Shown here: positions 19,408 to 29,322 of the stretch, in pieces
Position numbering within the stretch: the first letter of the stretch is position 1
Layout: each line of letters starts with the position of its first letter
NCBI RefSeq assembly: GCF_026191675.1
Contig: NZ_JAKRRY010000014.1
Location: 54,116-118,115, forward strand
DNA: 64,000 nucleotides
From: Vibrio qingdaonensis
GTDB lineage: Bacteria > Pseudomonadota > Gammaproteobacteria > Enterobacterales > Vibrionaceae
Direction: 5' to 3'
Position numbers and translations under genes: made by a program
The notes under the pieces: generated by a model
What the model was told of the DNA's origin: nothing
The model's input: the letters and a program-made list of their open reading frames with translations, nothing else
Databases searched by the model: none

Positions 19408-22068
19408 ATGCCTCGTCGCAGTATGATTACCATCGCTTTAATGAGCATTAGCTTTGCTAGTTCAGCACAGAGCCACCTTGCCGCTCAGCCTCTTGTCGAT
19501 ACCCTATCGGAAAACCTATCGATTCAATATCAAGTCGATAGCAACTTGACCGACAGTAATGGATTACCTTGCCAGGAGCTTGGTGCGGATTGGGCGCTTT
19601 GTAATCAAAGTACGATGACCCTAACCAACGGCGGTACTGCCATTAAATCCAAAGACTGGTCACTCTATATTCATAGTGTGCGTATTATCTTAAAGCTGGA
19701 TACAGATCAGTTCTCAATACAACGTATTACAGGCGATCTCTACGAAATCAAACCTACCTCTTCATTCAAAGGCATCGAATCTGGTGAGAGTTTAGATATT
19801 CCTGTTATCGGTGAATACTGGCAGCTATTTGAATCTGATTTCATGCCTCGTGCGTTTGTTAGCGCTGACAATGCAACGCCTAAAGTTCTCACTCAAATGG
19901 ACACGGAAGATTTGAGCCAATTTGTTGCCCCGATTGAAGCGAAAAAACTAAAACGTGTATCGACGGACAACAATACCCTTGTTACGCCAGAAGTTCGTTA
20001 CCAAAACAATGCTGACTTATCTTTGACGCCAGTTAATCAACACATTATTCCGACCCCTCACCAACTTATTGAAGGCAATGGAAGCCTTGATATACGAGCT
20101 GGTATTGATTTCACGTCACTACCAATAGACCAAGCAACACTGAGCGCGATTGAATCAAGAGCTCTAGCACTCGGTCTATCAAAATCGGGCAGTGTTGGTG
20201 TGTATGGTGAAGTGGATAAAACGGCGCTTGCTAAAGAAATTCAAGTAAGCGGTGGCTATAAACTGACTATTAATGAAAATGGTATTCACGTATTTGGCTA
20301 TGACGACGCCGGTTTGTATTATGCTATGCAGTCTCTATTTTCCCTGATCGATCTTGATGACCCAAGCCAAATTCCTTACTTAGAAATAAGCGATGCACCC
20401 CGTTATCAATACCGTGGTGTGATGGTCGATGTTGCCCGTAATTTCCACTCTAAGCAGGCTATTATCAAAACGCTCGACCAAATGAGCGCCTATAAACTCA
20501 ATAAACTTCATTTACATCTTACTGACGATGAAGGATGGCGTTTAGAGATCCCTGGGTTGCCGGAGTTAACCGATATTGGTGCTAAACGCTGCTTCGATAA
20601 AACCGAAACCGAATGCCTATTGCCACAGCTCGGCTCTGGACCGGACAGCAACAATATGGGATCGGGTCACTTTAGCCGCGCGGATTATATTGAAATCCTT
20701 CGCTACGCTGCCGCTCGTCATATTGAAGTCATACCCGAAATCGATATGCCAGCTCACGCTCGAGCTGCGGTTGTCGCCATGGAGGCTCGTTACAATGACT
20801 TCAAAGCACAAGGAAAGTTAGAGCTTGCGGAAGAATACCGCCTCATCGATCCGGAAGATGACTCAAACGTCACAACGGTACAGTTCTATGATCGAAAAAG
20901 CTTTATTAACCCCTGCTTAGAATCGTCGCATCATTTCGTCACAAAAGTGGTATCTGAAGTGCAAGCCATGCACAGTGAAGCTGGCGTACCATTAACTACT
21001 TGGCATTTCGGTGGTGATGAAGCGAAAAACATCAAATTACTCGGTGGACACCAAGACCGTCAGGCCGTTCAAAAGGTGGCAGGAAAAGGTGAGATCGACC
21101 TTAGTAATGAACATCACCCATTTGAAAAATCACCAAAATGCCAACAATTGTTAGCCGATACCGCTCTGACATCCGTTAAAGAGCTACCTAGTTATTTTGC
21201 TAAAAACGTAGCGAAAATTGCCAAAGATAAAGGTGTAGGGCAATTTCAAGCGTGGCAAGATGGCTTGAAAACAGCAACAGATTCAGGCGATTTTGCAACA
21301 GAAACAACACGAGTTAATTTCTGGGATACCTTGTATTGGGGCGGCACCGCCTCTGCGTACGAATGGGCTAAGAAAGGCTACCAAGTTATTATCTCTAACC
21401 CTGACTACCTATATATGGATTTCCCTTACGAATTCGATCCAAAAGAGCGTGGCTACTACTGGGCAACGCGCTCAACCAACACTCGTAAGATGTTCTCTTT
21501 TGCGCCGGAAAACCTACCTCAAAATGCAGAGACATCACTTGATAGAGATGGCAATGGGTTTGAAGGCAAAGGCACAATCGAGGCGCCCGCGTTTTATGGC
21601 ATGTCAGCTCAGTTATGGTCTGAGACCGTAAGAACGGATGACCAATACGAATATATGGTTTTCCCGCGCGTTTTGGCAGCAGCTGAGCGTGCATGGCACA
21701 AAGGCAGCTGGGAAACCCCGTATACCGTCGGTAGAACATACTCCCAAGACACACAGTGGGTTAATAAAGAGGCGCTTGCTGCTGACTTCAATCGTTTTGC
21801 AAACATCTTAGGTCAACGAGAGTTAGCTAAGCTCGAAAAAGTCGGTATTCAATACCGCCTTCCAGTTCCAGGAGCAATCCTAAACAACGGCAAATTAGAG
21901 ATGAACAGCGCTTTCCCTGGAATCCAACTTCAGTACTCGCTAAACCAAGGACAAAATTGGCTGAATTACGATAGCGATACACTACCAACTATTCATACTG
22001 ATGTGTGGCTACGCAGTATCGATCGCCAAGGTCAGCGAAGCAGCAGAATCACCATTCTAAAACTCTAA
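19408..22068 (+). CDS. Beta-N-acetylhexosaminidase (chitobiase), GH20
   Basis: 886 residues from ATG 19408 (MPRRSMITIALMSISFASSA), selected for the GGAG before it and the signal peptide it begins. Domains in order are an N-terminal chitobiase/hexosaminidase CBM-like domain, a GH20b alpha/beta domain, the GH20 barrel, and a C-terminal immunoglobulin-like domain (PGAILNNGKLEMNSAFPG). The catalytic Asp-Glu pair is in WHFGGDEAKN, and HLTDDEGWRLEIPGLPEL is the usual barrel strand. The enzyme releases GlcNAc from chitobiose and chitooligosaccharides, in the periplasm or on the outer membrane. It is followed by a porin gene after 73 bases, which suggests a chitin-uptake unit. Confidence 0.95.
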   Translation: MPRRSMITIALMSISFASSAQSHLAAQPLVDTLSENLSIQYQVDSNLTDSNGLPCQELGADWALCNQSTMTLTNGGTAIKSKDWSLYIHSVRIILKLDTDQFSIQRITGDLYEIKPTSSFKGIESGESLDIPVIGEYWQLFESDFMPRAFVSADNATPKVLTQMDTEDLSQFVAPIEAKKLKRVSTDNNTLVTPEVRYQNNADLSLTPVNQHIIPTPHQLIEGNGSLDIRAGIDFTSLPIDQATLSAIESRALALGLSKSGSVGVYGEVDKTALAKEIQVSGGYKLTINENGIHVFGYDDAGLYYAMQSLFSLIDLDDPSQIPYLEISDAPRYQYRGVMVDVARNFHSKQAIIKTLDQMSAYKLNKLHLHLTDDEGWRLEIPGLPELTDIGAKRCFDKTETECLLPQLGSGPDSNNMGSGHFSRADYIEILRYAAARHIEVIPEIDMPAHARAAVVAMEARYNDFKAQGKLELAEEYRLIDPEDDSNVTTVQFYDRKSFINPCLESSHHFVTKVVSEVQAMHSEAGVPLTTWHFGGDEAKNIKLLGGHQDRQAVQKVAGKGEIDLSNEHHPFEKSPKCQQLLADTALTSVKELPSYFAKNVAKIAKDKGVGQFQAWQDGLKTATDSGDFATETTRVNFWDTLYWGGTASAYEWAKKGYQVIISNPDYLYMDFPYEFDPKERGYYWATRSTNTRKMFSFAPENLPQNAETSLDRDGNGFEGKGTIEAPAFYGMSAQLWSETVRTDDQYEYMVFPRVLAAAERAWHKGSWETPYTVGRTYSQDTQWVNKEALAADFNRFANILGQRELAKLEKVGIQYRLPVPGAILNNGKLEMNSAFPGIQLQYSLNQGQNWLNYDSDTLPTIHTDVWLRSIDRQGQRSSRITILKL

Positions 22069-22141
22069 TATTTCAACACCTATCCATCAATGTTGCCCAA
22101 AGATGACTTTGGGCAACAACTTATAAAAAAGATAATCAACA

Positions 22142-23290
22142 ATGAAAAAGCTAGCAGTAACAATGCTGACCTGTGTTTCAGTAGGCGCAATCGCATCCGA
22201 TAACATCGATATTGACGCTATTAAAGCAGGCATGAAATATGAGGTGTACGGTAAGATCGCCCTACAAGCTCACTTTCGGGAGTACGCGAACTCCCCCAAT
22301 TTAACTGGGTTTCAAACCAACAATGAAAGTCGTATCGGCTTTCGTGGCAGTAAACAATTCGCTAAATTTAAGCCACTATTTATCTGGCAAATCGAGTCGG
22401 GTTACGTCGACCCTTCTTATAAAAATCATGAAGCTAGCGGCGGATTGGGTGAGCGAGACACGTTTGTAGGTTTTGAGGACTGGGACTCATTTGGGCAGAT
22501 TCGTTTGGGCCGAGTGCTCACACCCATGTACGAAATTGTCGACTGGCCAGGTGCTAACCCGGGAATGGGCGATGTTTGGGACTGGGGTGGTATGATTGGC
22601 GGTGCCAAATTTCAAGATCGCTCATCCAATAGCATCCGATGGGACTCGCCTGAATGGCGTGGCGCATCTGTTGACGTGGGCTATGGCCGAACAAAAGCAG
22701 CGGCGACTGGCGCGGACCAAGGGTGGTGGCAAGGTAGTGCAGCGCACTACAAAGCGGGGCCTTTCTTAATTTCTGGTGCGTACGAAATTAACCGCAACAC
22801 CAAAGAAACCGTCAATTATGAAAAACCGGGAAGCACGCCCGCGAAGACCTCTGATAGTCGTATTTGGGACAACAATACCTACCTTGCAAGTTTACAAGGC
22901 TGGTTCGACAACGGTATTTCATTCTTTACCCAATACCGTTGGCAAGATGCGTTGGTTACATCTGGTCTCGATACGGGGCGAAAAGAAAAGCAAAATGCCT
23001 TCTCAACCGCATTTATGTATGATATTTCAGATTGGCAGTTCAAACTTGGCTACGCGAAAAATGAGGAACTCAGCGTCAACGGTCAGACATTATCAGGAAC
23101 GGATGACGATGTAATTTCTTTCCAGACTATGTATTACGTTGACCCAACTGCCGTCCTATATTTTCGAGCAAAAGACGTAAGAATGGGTGACAACAAACTG
23201 CCAGTATCTGGCTCGCAGGACTTATCTTATCGTCGTTGGAAGTCAGACTCGTACGACGAAGTATCGGTTGGTGTCGAATACGTATTTTAA
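22142..23290 (+). CDS. Outer-membrane porin, possibly for chitooligosaccharides
   Basis: A 382-residue protein with a signal peptide (MKKLAVTMLTCVSVGAIAS). It has alternating beta strands throughout, LRFGRVL-like and ESRIGFRGSKQF segments typical of Gram-negative general porins, and a terminal strand SVGVEYVF ending in Phe, the outer-membrane assembly signal. It is rich in Trp, Tyr and acidic residues; several Trp in the loops (DWPGANPGMGDVWDWGGM) would suit sugar binding. Its position 73 bases after the chitobiase gene suggests uptake of GlcNAc oligomers. That is inference; it need not be the ChiP orthologue. Confidence 0.85.
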   Translation: MKKLAVTMLTCVSVGAIASDNIDIDAIKAGMKYEVYGKIALQAHFREYANSPNLTGFQTNNESRIGFRGSKQFAKFKPLFIWQIESGYVDPSYKNHEASGGLGERDTFVGFEDWDSFGQIRLGRVLTPMYEIVDWPGANPGMGDVWDWGGMIGGAKFQDRSSNSIRWDSPEWRGASVDVGYGRTKAAATGADQGWWQGSAAHYKAGPFLISGAYEINRNTKETVNYEKPGSTPAKTSDSRIWDNNTYLASLQGWFDNGISFFTQYRWQDALVTSGLDTGRKEKQNAFSTAFMYDISDWQFKLGYAKNEELSVNGQTLSGTDDDVISFQTMYYVDPTAVLYFRAKDVRMGDNKLPVSGSQDLSYRRWKSDSYDEVSVGVEYVF

Positions 23291-23336
23291 CCACTGAATA
23301 TTTAGGGAGGTCTTCCTCCCTATTAATGAGGTAACC

Positions 23337-23816
23337 ATGAAAAAAATAATTAGCAGCCTACTTCTGTTGTTTACGTGCTTTAATTTACACGCACAAGAAA
23401 CCACACACCTTCTTGAACTTGGGCGCGGTATTGTGGTCCACGTCGTCAACGGTGAAGCAGTCGAAAACGGGTTTTTCAATGACAATAATCAGTTGATTTT
23501 AAACCAAGCAGAAAACCAACTGCTTTTAACACTAGAGCAGCCGATCCCTTACAACACGATGAAAGAAAAGTATCGTTCAAATTTGATCGTGTTAACGTTT
23601 GAATTAACCTCTTCCAACGCAACGCTATCTTATCCTTTATTTAGAGATAAAGCCGATGCTCGAGCCTTTGAGCAAGAACTCAATTTTGAGTTCATAGACA
23701 CAGAAAACTCATCTATTCGTTTTGTCGCGGACACCATTGCGACGACGGGCTTTGTCGGGTTTGAAGACTTCGTCGGGATTCTTAAAGAATATAACCGCAA
23801 GCAACAAGAACAATGA
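23337..23816 (+). CDS. DUF2057 (YccT-like) family periplasmic protein
   Basis: 159 residues with a clear signal peptide (MKKIISSLLLLFTCFNLHA). The body shows the VVNGEAV and QLILNQAENQLLLTLEQPI pattern I associate with DUF2057/YccT, small exported proteins of unknown function that resemble a beta-sandwich. A good GAGG precedes the ATG. It begins 46 bases after the porin stop and is closed by a strong terminator, so it is the last gene of the chitobiase-porin unit. Its role in that unit is unknown. Confidence 0.72.
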   Translation: MKKIISSLLLLFTCFNLHAQETTHLLELGRGIVVHVVNGEAVENGFFNDNNQLILNQAENQLLLTLEQPIPYNTMKEKYRSNLIVLTFELTSSNATLSYPLFRDKADARAFEQELNFEFIDTENSSIRFVADTIATTGFVGFEDFVGILKEYNRKQQEQ

Positions 23817-23839
23817 AAAACGCCAACGAGCTCAATTTA

Positions 23840-23873
23840 ACTAATACCCACTTTGCAGTGGGTATTAGTTTTT
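23840..23873 (+). terminator. Terminator of the chitobiase-porin-DUF2057 unit
   Basis: ACTAATACCCACT pairs perfectly with AGTGGGTATTAGT around TTGC and is followed by TTTT. Confidence 0.9.
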
Positions 23874-23989
23874 AAGTGATTCCAGCCTAACCGTGCGCCG
23901 ATATCCCTATTTATTCTCTTGTTTTTTTCTTTTCATATTCCTTTATCATGGAATAAACGTTAGCTGCCGCTTAATAAAGGGAATCAATC

Positions 23990-24598
23990 ATGTCACTGTC
24001 AGATGAACAAAAACAGTTAAAACACAAAGCTCGTCAACAAAAAGTTAAAGAAAATGTTGATGAGAAAATTGCCAATGCCCAAGAAGAAAAAGGGCTACTA
24101 CTTATCATTACTGGCAATGGTAAAGGCAAATCAACCTCAGGCTTTGGCACTGTAGCTCGAGCAGTAGGTCACGATAAAAAAGCTGCGGTGGCGCAGTTCA
24201 TCAAAGGCACATGGGCAAACGGCGAGAGAAACCTTCTAGAAAAACTCGGTGTTGAGTTTCAAGTCATGGCGACAGGCTTTACCTGGGAAACACAAAATAA
24301 AGAAGCAGATACGATTGCTGCACAGTTGGTGTGGCAAGAGTGCAAACGTATGCTCAAAGACGACACTATTGATGTGGTGTTATTTGACGAACTCACCTAC
24401 ATGGTCAGCTATGGTTATATTGACTTAGATGAAGTGGTTGAAGCGCTAACCGAACGCCCTAAGATGCAATCGGTCATCATCACGGGCCGTGGCGCTCACC
24501 GCACTCTCATCGAACTTGCTGATACGGTTTCTGAAGTTAAGAATGTCAAACACGCTTTTGAATCTGGCGTTAAAGCACTAAAAGGCGTCGATTGGTGA
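23990..24598 (+). CDS. cobO: Cob(I)yrinic acid a,c-diamide adenosyltransferase
   Basis: A 202-residue CobA/CobO/BtuR-family enzyme. It adds the adenosyl group of ATP to cobalt in corrinoids, for cobalamin synthesis or salvage. The P-loop GNGKGKSTSGFG is near residue 42 and the Walker B-like VVLFDELTYMV near residue 127. The N-terminal helix rich in Lys and Gln is characteristic. GGGAATC provides the ribosome binding site. No other cobalamin gene is in the window, which suggests salvage. It is closed by a terminator. Confidence 0.93.
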   Translation: MSLSDEQKQLKHKARQQKVKENVDEKIANAQEEKGLLLIITGNGKGKSTSGFGTVARAVGHDKKAAVAQFIKGTWANGERNLLEKLGVEFQVMATGFTWETQNKEADTIAAQLVWQECKRMLKDDTIDVVLFDELTYMVSYGYIDLDEVVEALTERPKMQSVIITGRGAHRTLIELADTVSEVKNVKHAFESGVKALKGVDW

Positions 24599-24627
24599 TT
24601 AATTAACCAAACGGCCTTCCCCATCAC

Positions 24628-24655
24628 AAAAATGAGATGCAAGTCTCATTTTTTT
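24628..24655 (+). terminator. Terminator after cobO
   Basis: AAAATGAGA pairs with TCTCATTTT around TGCAAG, followed by further T. Confidence 0.85.
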
Positions 24656-24902
24656 CTATATACTGCCCCACCGTTTGCTGCGCACTCGCGTCAGTTATAC
24701 ACCAATACAAGCCGTCACCAAGGAACTGTGAACGACCCCAAGGAATTGGACCAGCTGCAATTTTAAAAGCTTGTAAAGGTATAAAAATGGTCAAATATTT
24801 CTTTTCCTATCGTCAAGATTGGTTTCCGCAACCCTCGACGCTAACGTCTTGGTCTTCTTCTCCAATGCTGTTTACACTCACTGCTCGTGAGGTATACCCA
24901 CT
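24656..24902. other. Leader and promoter region of the nucleoside transporter gene
   Basis: No convincing gene is present. The frame running through it uses poor codons and ends on the transporter's start codon. A lone CGTTTGC (half of a PurR site) is visible, but no full operator. Confidence 0.45.
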
Positions 24903-26114
24903 ATGACCGCTATCCTTTTCGGGTTATTTGGCATCGCTTCCCTTATCGCTATTGGTTTTATCTTCTCAGAGAACCGAAAAGCAATTAACTGGAATACCGT
25001 GCTACGCGCACTATTACTGCAAGTTCTGTTTGCCGCTTTTGTCTTGTACATCCCTTTTGGTCAACACATCCTTGGTGCGATGAGCAATGGCGTAGCAAAA
25101 GTCCTGAGTTTCTCTGACGTGGGTATCCAATTTTTATTTGGTGATCTCGCCACTGAAGGGTTTATCTTTGCCGTTCGCGTTCTGCCAATTATCATTGTGA
25201 TCAGCGCCCTTATCTCCGCTCTGTATTACCTTGGTATTATGCAAATCGTGATTCGTGTTTTAGGGGGCCTTATCCAACGCTTCCTGGGTACCAGCAAGGC
25301 AGAATCACTGGTTGCAACAGGTAACATTTTCCTCTCTCAAGGTGAGTCACCGTTACTTATCCGTCCATTTCTTGCGACGATGACTCGCTCAGAACTATTC
25401 GCGGTGATGGCAGGTGGCATGGCGTCGGTTGCTGGCAGTGTATTAGGCGGTTATGCCGGACTAGGCGTGGAACTGCGATATCTGATTGCCGCCAGCTTTA
25501 TGGCTGCACCTGGTTCTCTTATGATGGCGAAGCTCATTGTTCCTGAACAACACACCCCAGCGGACCACCAATCAATAGACTTAGACACCGGCGATCAAAG
25601 CAACGTCATTGATGCGCTTGCATCTGGTGCAATGAATGGCGTTAAGGTCGCCGTTGCCGTGGGTACAATGCTGGTGGCATTTGTCAGCGTGGTCGCAATG
25701 GCGAATGCCGCTATTGAATCGATCGCAGAGCTATTTGGTGCCGACGGCATTACTTTGCAACTGCTGTTTGGGTACGTGTTTGCCCCCATTGCGTGGCTGA
25801 TTGGCGTCGACCAAAGTGAGATGATGCTAGCCGGTTCATTTATTGGTCAAAAAGTGGTCATGAATGAGTTTGTCGCGTTCATCGACTTTATTAAGTACCA
25901 AGCAACACTGTCTGAACACAGCCAAATTATTATTACTTTTGCGCTCTGCGGCTTCGCAAATATTGGCTCGATTGCCATTCAACTGGGCTCCATTGGTGTC
26001 ATGTCGCCAGAGCGTCGCTCTGATGTGGCAAGTTTAGGGTTTAAAGCAGTATTGGCAGGTACCCTTGCAAACTTAATGAGTGCTTGTTTAGCTGGGATAT
26101 TCTTTTCGCTCTAA
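24903..26114 (+). CDS. Concentrative nucleoside transporter, CNT (NupC) family
   Basis: A 403-residue inner-membrane protein with about eight membrane segments and two re-entrant hairpins, closely similar to the structurally known Vibrio cholerae CNT. Substrate and cation motifs are visible: SQGESPLLIRP (the NupC-type GQTEAPL site, with Gly instead of Thr), MNEFVAF (Glu), and LCGFANIGSIAI (Asn and Ser). It imports nucleosides with Na+ or H+. In human CNTs, Gly in place of Ser at the corresponding position broadens use to purine nucleosides, so purine preference is a fair guess. GAGG precedes the ATG by 10 bases. Confidence 0.92.
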   Translation: MTAILFGLFGIASLIAIGFIFSENRKAINWNTVLRALLLQVLFAAFVLYIPFGQHILGAMSNGVAKVLSFSDVGIQFLFGDLATEGFIFAVRVLPIIIVISALISALYYLGIMQIVIRVLGGLIQRFLGTSKAESLVATGNIFLSQGESPLLIRPFLATMTRSELFAVMAGGMASVAGSVLGGYAGLGVELRYLIAASFMAAPGSLMMAKLIVPEQHTPADHQSIDLDTGDQSNVIDALASGAMNGVKVAVAVGTMLVAFVSVVAMANAAIESIAELFGADGITLQLLFGYVFAPIAWLIGVDQSEMMLAGSFIGQKVVMNEFVAFIDFIKYQATLSEHSQIIITFALCGFANIGSIAIQLGSIGVMSPERRSDVASLGFKAVLAGTLANLMSACLAGIFFSL

Positions 26115-26152
26115 ATGCTTAGCAATTGGTTAATCTAGCACTTGTCAGAAGC

Positions 26153-26182
26153 AAAAAGCGGTGTCCAAGGACACCGCTTTTT
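26153..26182. terminator. Bidirectional terminator between CNT and asmA
   Basis: AAAAAGCGGTGTCC and GGACACCGCTTTTT are perfect complements around AA. The A and T runs serve both converging genes. Confidence 0.92.
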
Positions 26183-26226
26183 AATAACCATTCAACGCTA
26201 TACTGCGTATGGTTAGCCTTATCACT

Positions 26227-28344
26227 CTAGTTAAATAGCCCCTTCAGAAGACCATCAACGGCTTTCTTCGTTTTTTCATCTTTGATGCCAAGACGCTCTG
26301 TCGCGCGTTCCACTTCTTTTTGTGCTTTTTGCTTAAGCACATCATCAAAGACCAATGCAAACTGCGGTTGTGTCCAGGCACCAGTGACTTTAATCGGAAT
26401 AGTGACATCACGCAGTTCAGTAATACTTTGTCCGCCTTGTCCTTCTAACGTTCCGACTACAGAGGTGCGAACTAAAAAGTCGACCGTCTCATCAATGTAA
26501 TTCGCCGACCCTTCGCCATTAATACGTAATAGCGGTGACTCGGCCTTCATATTGTTGGTCGATACCACGCCCTTATTCAAAGTTAATGTTGCCGTCATGG
26601 CACTAAAGTCCGTTTTCTGAGGACCTTGTTTACCATCTGGTGACTGCCCCTTAAATCGAGCGTAATTATCACGAATCATTTGAGCGACGTTGATGCCATT
26701 TACCGCACCATCTTCAAAGTTGATCTTGATGGTTCCCTTCAAATTTTTCTTAATGCCCGTCTGAGTTAAGCTTTTGCCGGTAATATTGACATCAATATTA
26801 CCCGTTCCTTCCAGCTTATCATTACCCGCAACGTCTTTAAGTAAAGGCTGAACTTTCACTCCTTTGATTTTTTTCACTGCGCTATAGCTTGCCGGCGACT
26901 TTCTCGCATCAAGCTTCGCTTTAGCAGTAATCGAACCCTGGTACAGGTTTGAACTAAATGATGTTAACTCCGCCACACCACGGTTAACATAAAATTGCGT
27001 CTTAACTGCCTGCATGTGTGCATTGGCGGCTTTAAATTTATCGATGGTAATTGAGCCTTTAACATCCAAGCCTTTTAAGGCACTAAGATCCGGTTCAACT
27101 TCTACCGCGTTAGCAGGCTTTTCGCTACCACTGCCCGCTGCAGTTTTGTCTTCCTGTTTAGCGGCTTCCTGTGACTGAGCCAGACCTAAAAATTCGTCTA
27201 GATCAATATTTGGGCTATGCAGTGAAAAACGCACTTGAGGAATATCAGCAAGCTGAACCGTCGCTTTCCCATCCAACGCAATGTTATTCACCGTCAACTT
27301 TTGCAAGACAAAGTCGAGAAATTGCTTCTTCAAATCAAACTCTAAATTTGATGCCATACCCACTTTCATTGGTGACTGGGGCAAAGCTTCCCCCTCTACC
27401 GCAGCATCCAGTGTTAACGCATTCAAGGTTAACCTTGTCATCGCTTTATCGATTTCAAATGCGGTACTACCTGATGCATTCAACGCCATGTCCGCCACGA
27501 TACCTTGAAGCGCAAAGCTAATGTTATTCACTTTATCAAATTCAAACGTATCAAGTTTTAATTGAGCACTATCAATCTTGTTCACACCATCATTGAAAGT
27601 GGCATCAAATTCAATATTTCTCAGCGCGTAACGACTGAAGTCTTGGCTTAACGTAAAATCTGCCGTACCGTTGGCAGTAAACTGCTGAGTTGCGGCTTGC
27701 CCTTTTGCTTCCATTGCACCTTTGACTGAAAATTTCGCCGTCGTCCATTGGTCTGCGGCAAACTCAGAGACGGTTAGACCAACATCATAAAGCTTAGTCA
27801 AGGCTCCCGTTTGGGCGTCTGAAATTTCGAGTAATGCATTGGAAACCGTCACACCGGAAAGAGAAATCTTCCAGCCATCAGCCGATGTAGCACTTACATC
27901 TTGTGTTTGAGTTGCCACGTCTTGAGTGGTGGTTTCTGGCGTCGCCTCTTTGGCTGCCGTTATCGCATCTAAATTAGAGCGGCCGTCGGCAAGCGTCTCT
28001 AGGTACACTTGCGCACCATCTAATGTTACTGAACCAATCTCTAATGTCTTATCAAGTATTGGCATCACGGCAATACTTACACCCACTTGGGTTACGCTAA
28101 ATAAATTTGGGTTGTTAAAGCCTTGCGGGTTTTTTAGTTTCGTCTCGCCCAATTCAAAGCCAAGAGACGGGAAGAACTGCCAACTGATGTCACCGTTAAT
28201 TTCCAACTCAAGTCCAGTTTGTGTTTGAACTTGTTCAGTGATCATTGGTTTAAACTGATTTGGATTAACAAACACAACCAGTGCAGTGATGGCGACGATT
28301 ATCACCAAAATTGGAATGGCGAGAATAAGGAGTAGTTTTTTCAT
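26227..28344 (-). CDS. asmA: AsmA family protein
   Basis: 705 residues from ATG 28344, with AAGGAAG upstream; the frame continues 14 codons further without a site. One N-terminal membrane segment (LLLILAIPILVIIVAITALVV) leads into a large periplasmic part. Recognisable AsmA features are FKPMITEQVQTQTGLELE near the start and the C-terminal domain with GTIKINFEDGAVNGINVAQ. AsmA-like proteins are thought to bridge the envelope and move phospholipids to the outer membrane. A low-complexity insert (TQDVATQTQDVSAT) lies near residue 160. Confidence 0.92.
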   Translation of the reverse strand: MKKLLLILAIPILVIIVAITALVVFVNPNQFKPMITEQVQTQTGLELEINGDISWQFFPSLGFELGETKLKNPQGFNNPNLFSVTQVGVSIAVMPILDKTLEIGSVTLDGAQVYLETLADGRSNLDAITAAKEATPETTTQDVATQTQDVSATSADGWKISLSGVTVSNALLEISDAQTGALTKLYDVGLTVSEFAADQWTTAKFSVKGAMEAKGQAATQQFTANGTADFTLSQDFSRYALRNIEFDATFNDGVNKIDSAQLKLDTFEFDKVNNISFALQGIVADMALNASGSTAFEIDKAMTRLTLNALTLDAAVEGEALPQSPMKVGMASNLEFDLKKQFLDFVLQKLTVNNIALDGKATVQLADIPQVRFSLHSPNIDLDEFLGLAQSQEAAKQEDKTAAGSGSEKPANAVEVEPDLSALKGLDVKGSITIDKFKAANAHMQAVKTQFYVNRGVAELTSFSSNLYQGSITAKAKLDARKSPASYSAVKKIKGVKVQPLLKDVAGNDKLEGTGNIDVNITGKSLTQTGIKKNLKGTIKINFEDGAVNGINVAQMIRDNYARFKGQSPDGKQGPQKTDFSAMTATLTLNKGVVSTNNMKAESPLLRINGEGSANYIDETVDFLVRTSVVGTLEGQGGQSITELRDVTIPIKVTGAWTQPQFALVFDDVLKQKAQKEVERATERLGIKDEKTKKAVDGLLKGLFN

Positions 28345-28371
28345 TGGCAACTTCCTTGCAAGGCTAAAAAA

Positions 28372-28397
28372 CAAAAAGTGGCACATAAAGTGCCACT
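28372..28397 (-). terminator. Terminator of udk
   Basis: On the minus strand AGTGGCAC and GTGCCACT form a hairpin with loop TTTAT, followed by TTTTTGTTTTTT. It separates udk from asmA. Confidence 0.85.
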
Positions 28398-28502
28398 AAT
28401 TTATTAAAAAATAAAGCAATTTAAACGTTACGAGCACACCCATTCAGTATAGAACAAATTGCAACACCGTAACGTAAGAATTCAAATGCCTGACGGTAAG
28501 AA

Positions 28503-29144
28503 TTACGCTCTAAGCAACTTCGCAATATGTGCCTTAAGTACGTCGATCGCTATACGGTTTTTACCACCGCGAGGAACGATAATATCGGCATACTGCTTCG
28601 ACGGTTCAATGAACTGCATGAACATAGGACGAACGGTCTTTTGATATTGTTGTAGAACAGACTCCATTGTACGGCCACGCTCTTCAACATCACGAGTCAC
28701 ACGACGCAACAAGCAAATATCTAACGGTGTATCCATAAAGACAGTCGCATGCATCAGCTTACGTAGTCTTGGATCCGTTAGCAGCAAGATACCTTCAAGA
28801 ATGATCACTTTTTTCGGCGTTAATGCCGTCGTTGTGCTCGTACGTGTATGATCAGAATAGCTATATTCCGGCACTTCAACCGCTTCACCGCGAATCAACG
28901 CCTCTAGATGGTCACACAATAAGTCGTGATCAAGCGCACTTGGGTGGTCGTAGTTGGTTTTAACACGCTCATCCATGCTCAGATGGCTTTGGTCGTTGTA
29001 GTAACAATCTTCCGTGATCACACCAATTTGATGATCGCCCACTTTTTCGCGCAGTTCGTTATAGATAGTGCTCGCAATGAGACTTTTTCCAGAAGCAGAA
29101 GCGCCAGCGATACCGACGATGACACATTGATTATTATCAGACAT
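28503..29144 (-). CDS. udk: Uridine kinase
   Basis: 213 residues from ATG 29144; a GTG three codons upstream is less likely. The P-loop [15 protein letters not shown] is near residue 13. Further family segments are [24 protein letters not shown] and [16 protein letters not shown]. The enzyme phosphorylates uridine and cytidine to the monophosphates in pyrimidine salvage. It is a single gene between mrp and asmA on the same strand, with its own terminator. Confidence 0.97.
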   Translation of the reverse strand: MSDNNQCVIVGIAGASASGKSLIASTIYNELREKVGDHQIGVITEDCYYNDQSHLSMDERVKTNYDHPSALDHDLLCDHLEALIRGEAVEVPEYSYSDHTRTSTTTALTPKKVIILEGILLLTDPRLRKLMHATVFMDTPLDICLLRRVTRDVEERGRTMESVLQQYQKTVRPMFMQFIEPSKQYADIIVPRGGKNRIAIDVLKAHIAKLLRA

Positions 29145-29322
29145 TCTTTGCACCTAGTACATATATGGTGGTGAGGACAAAACCGGGTAATTATAGGGAT
29201 TTCACCCCTTAGATACTAGACGATTGCGCAGTTATTTGGTGTTCAATATTACCTTTCGTCACCAATTTTCACTTTGCAATCGATTACTTTTTTCACCCTT
29301 ACCGCAATCACCTAGAAATACG

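Noticed and set aside
24671..24677. PurR half-site CGTTTGC before the nucleoside transporter
   Set aside because: The other half is absent, so a full operator cannot be claimed.
24637..24906. 89-codon frame before the nucleoside transporter
   Set aside because: It begins inside the cobO terminator and has no ribosome binding site or recognisable content; it is probably leader sequence.
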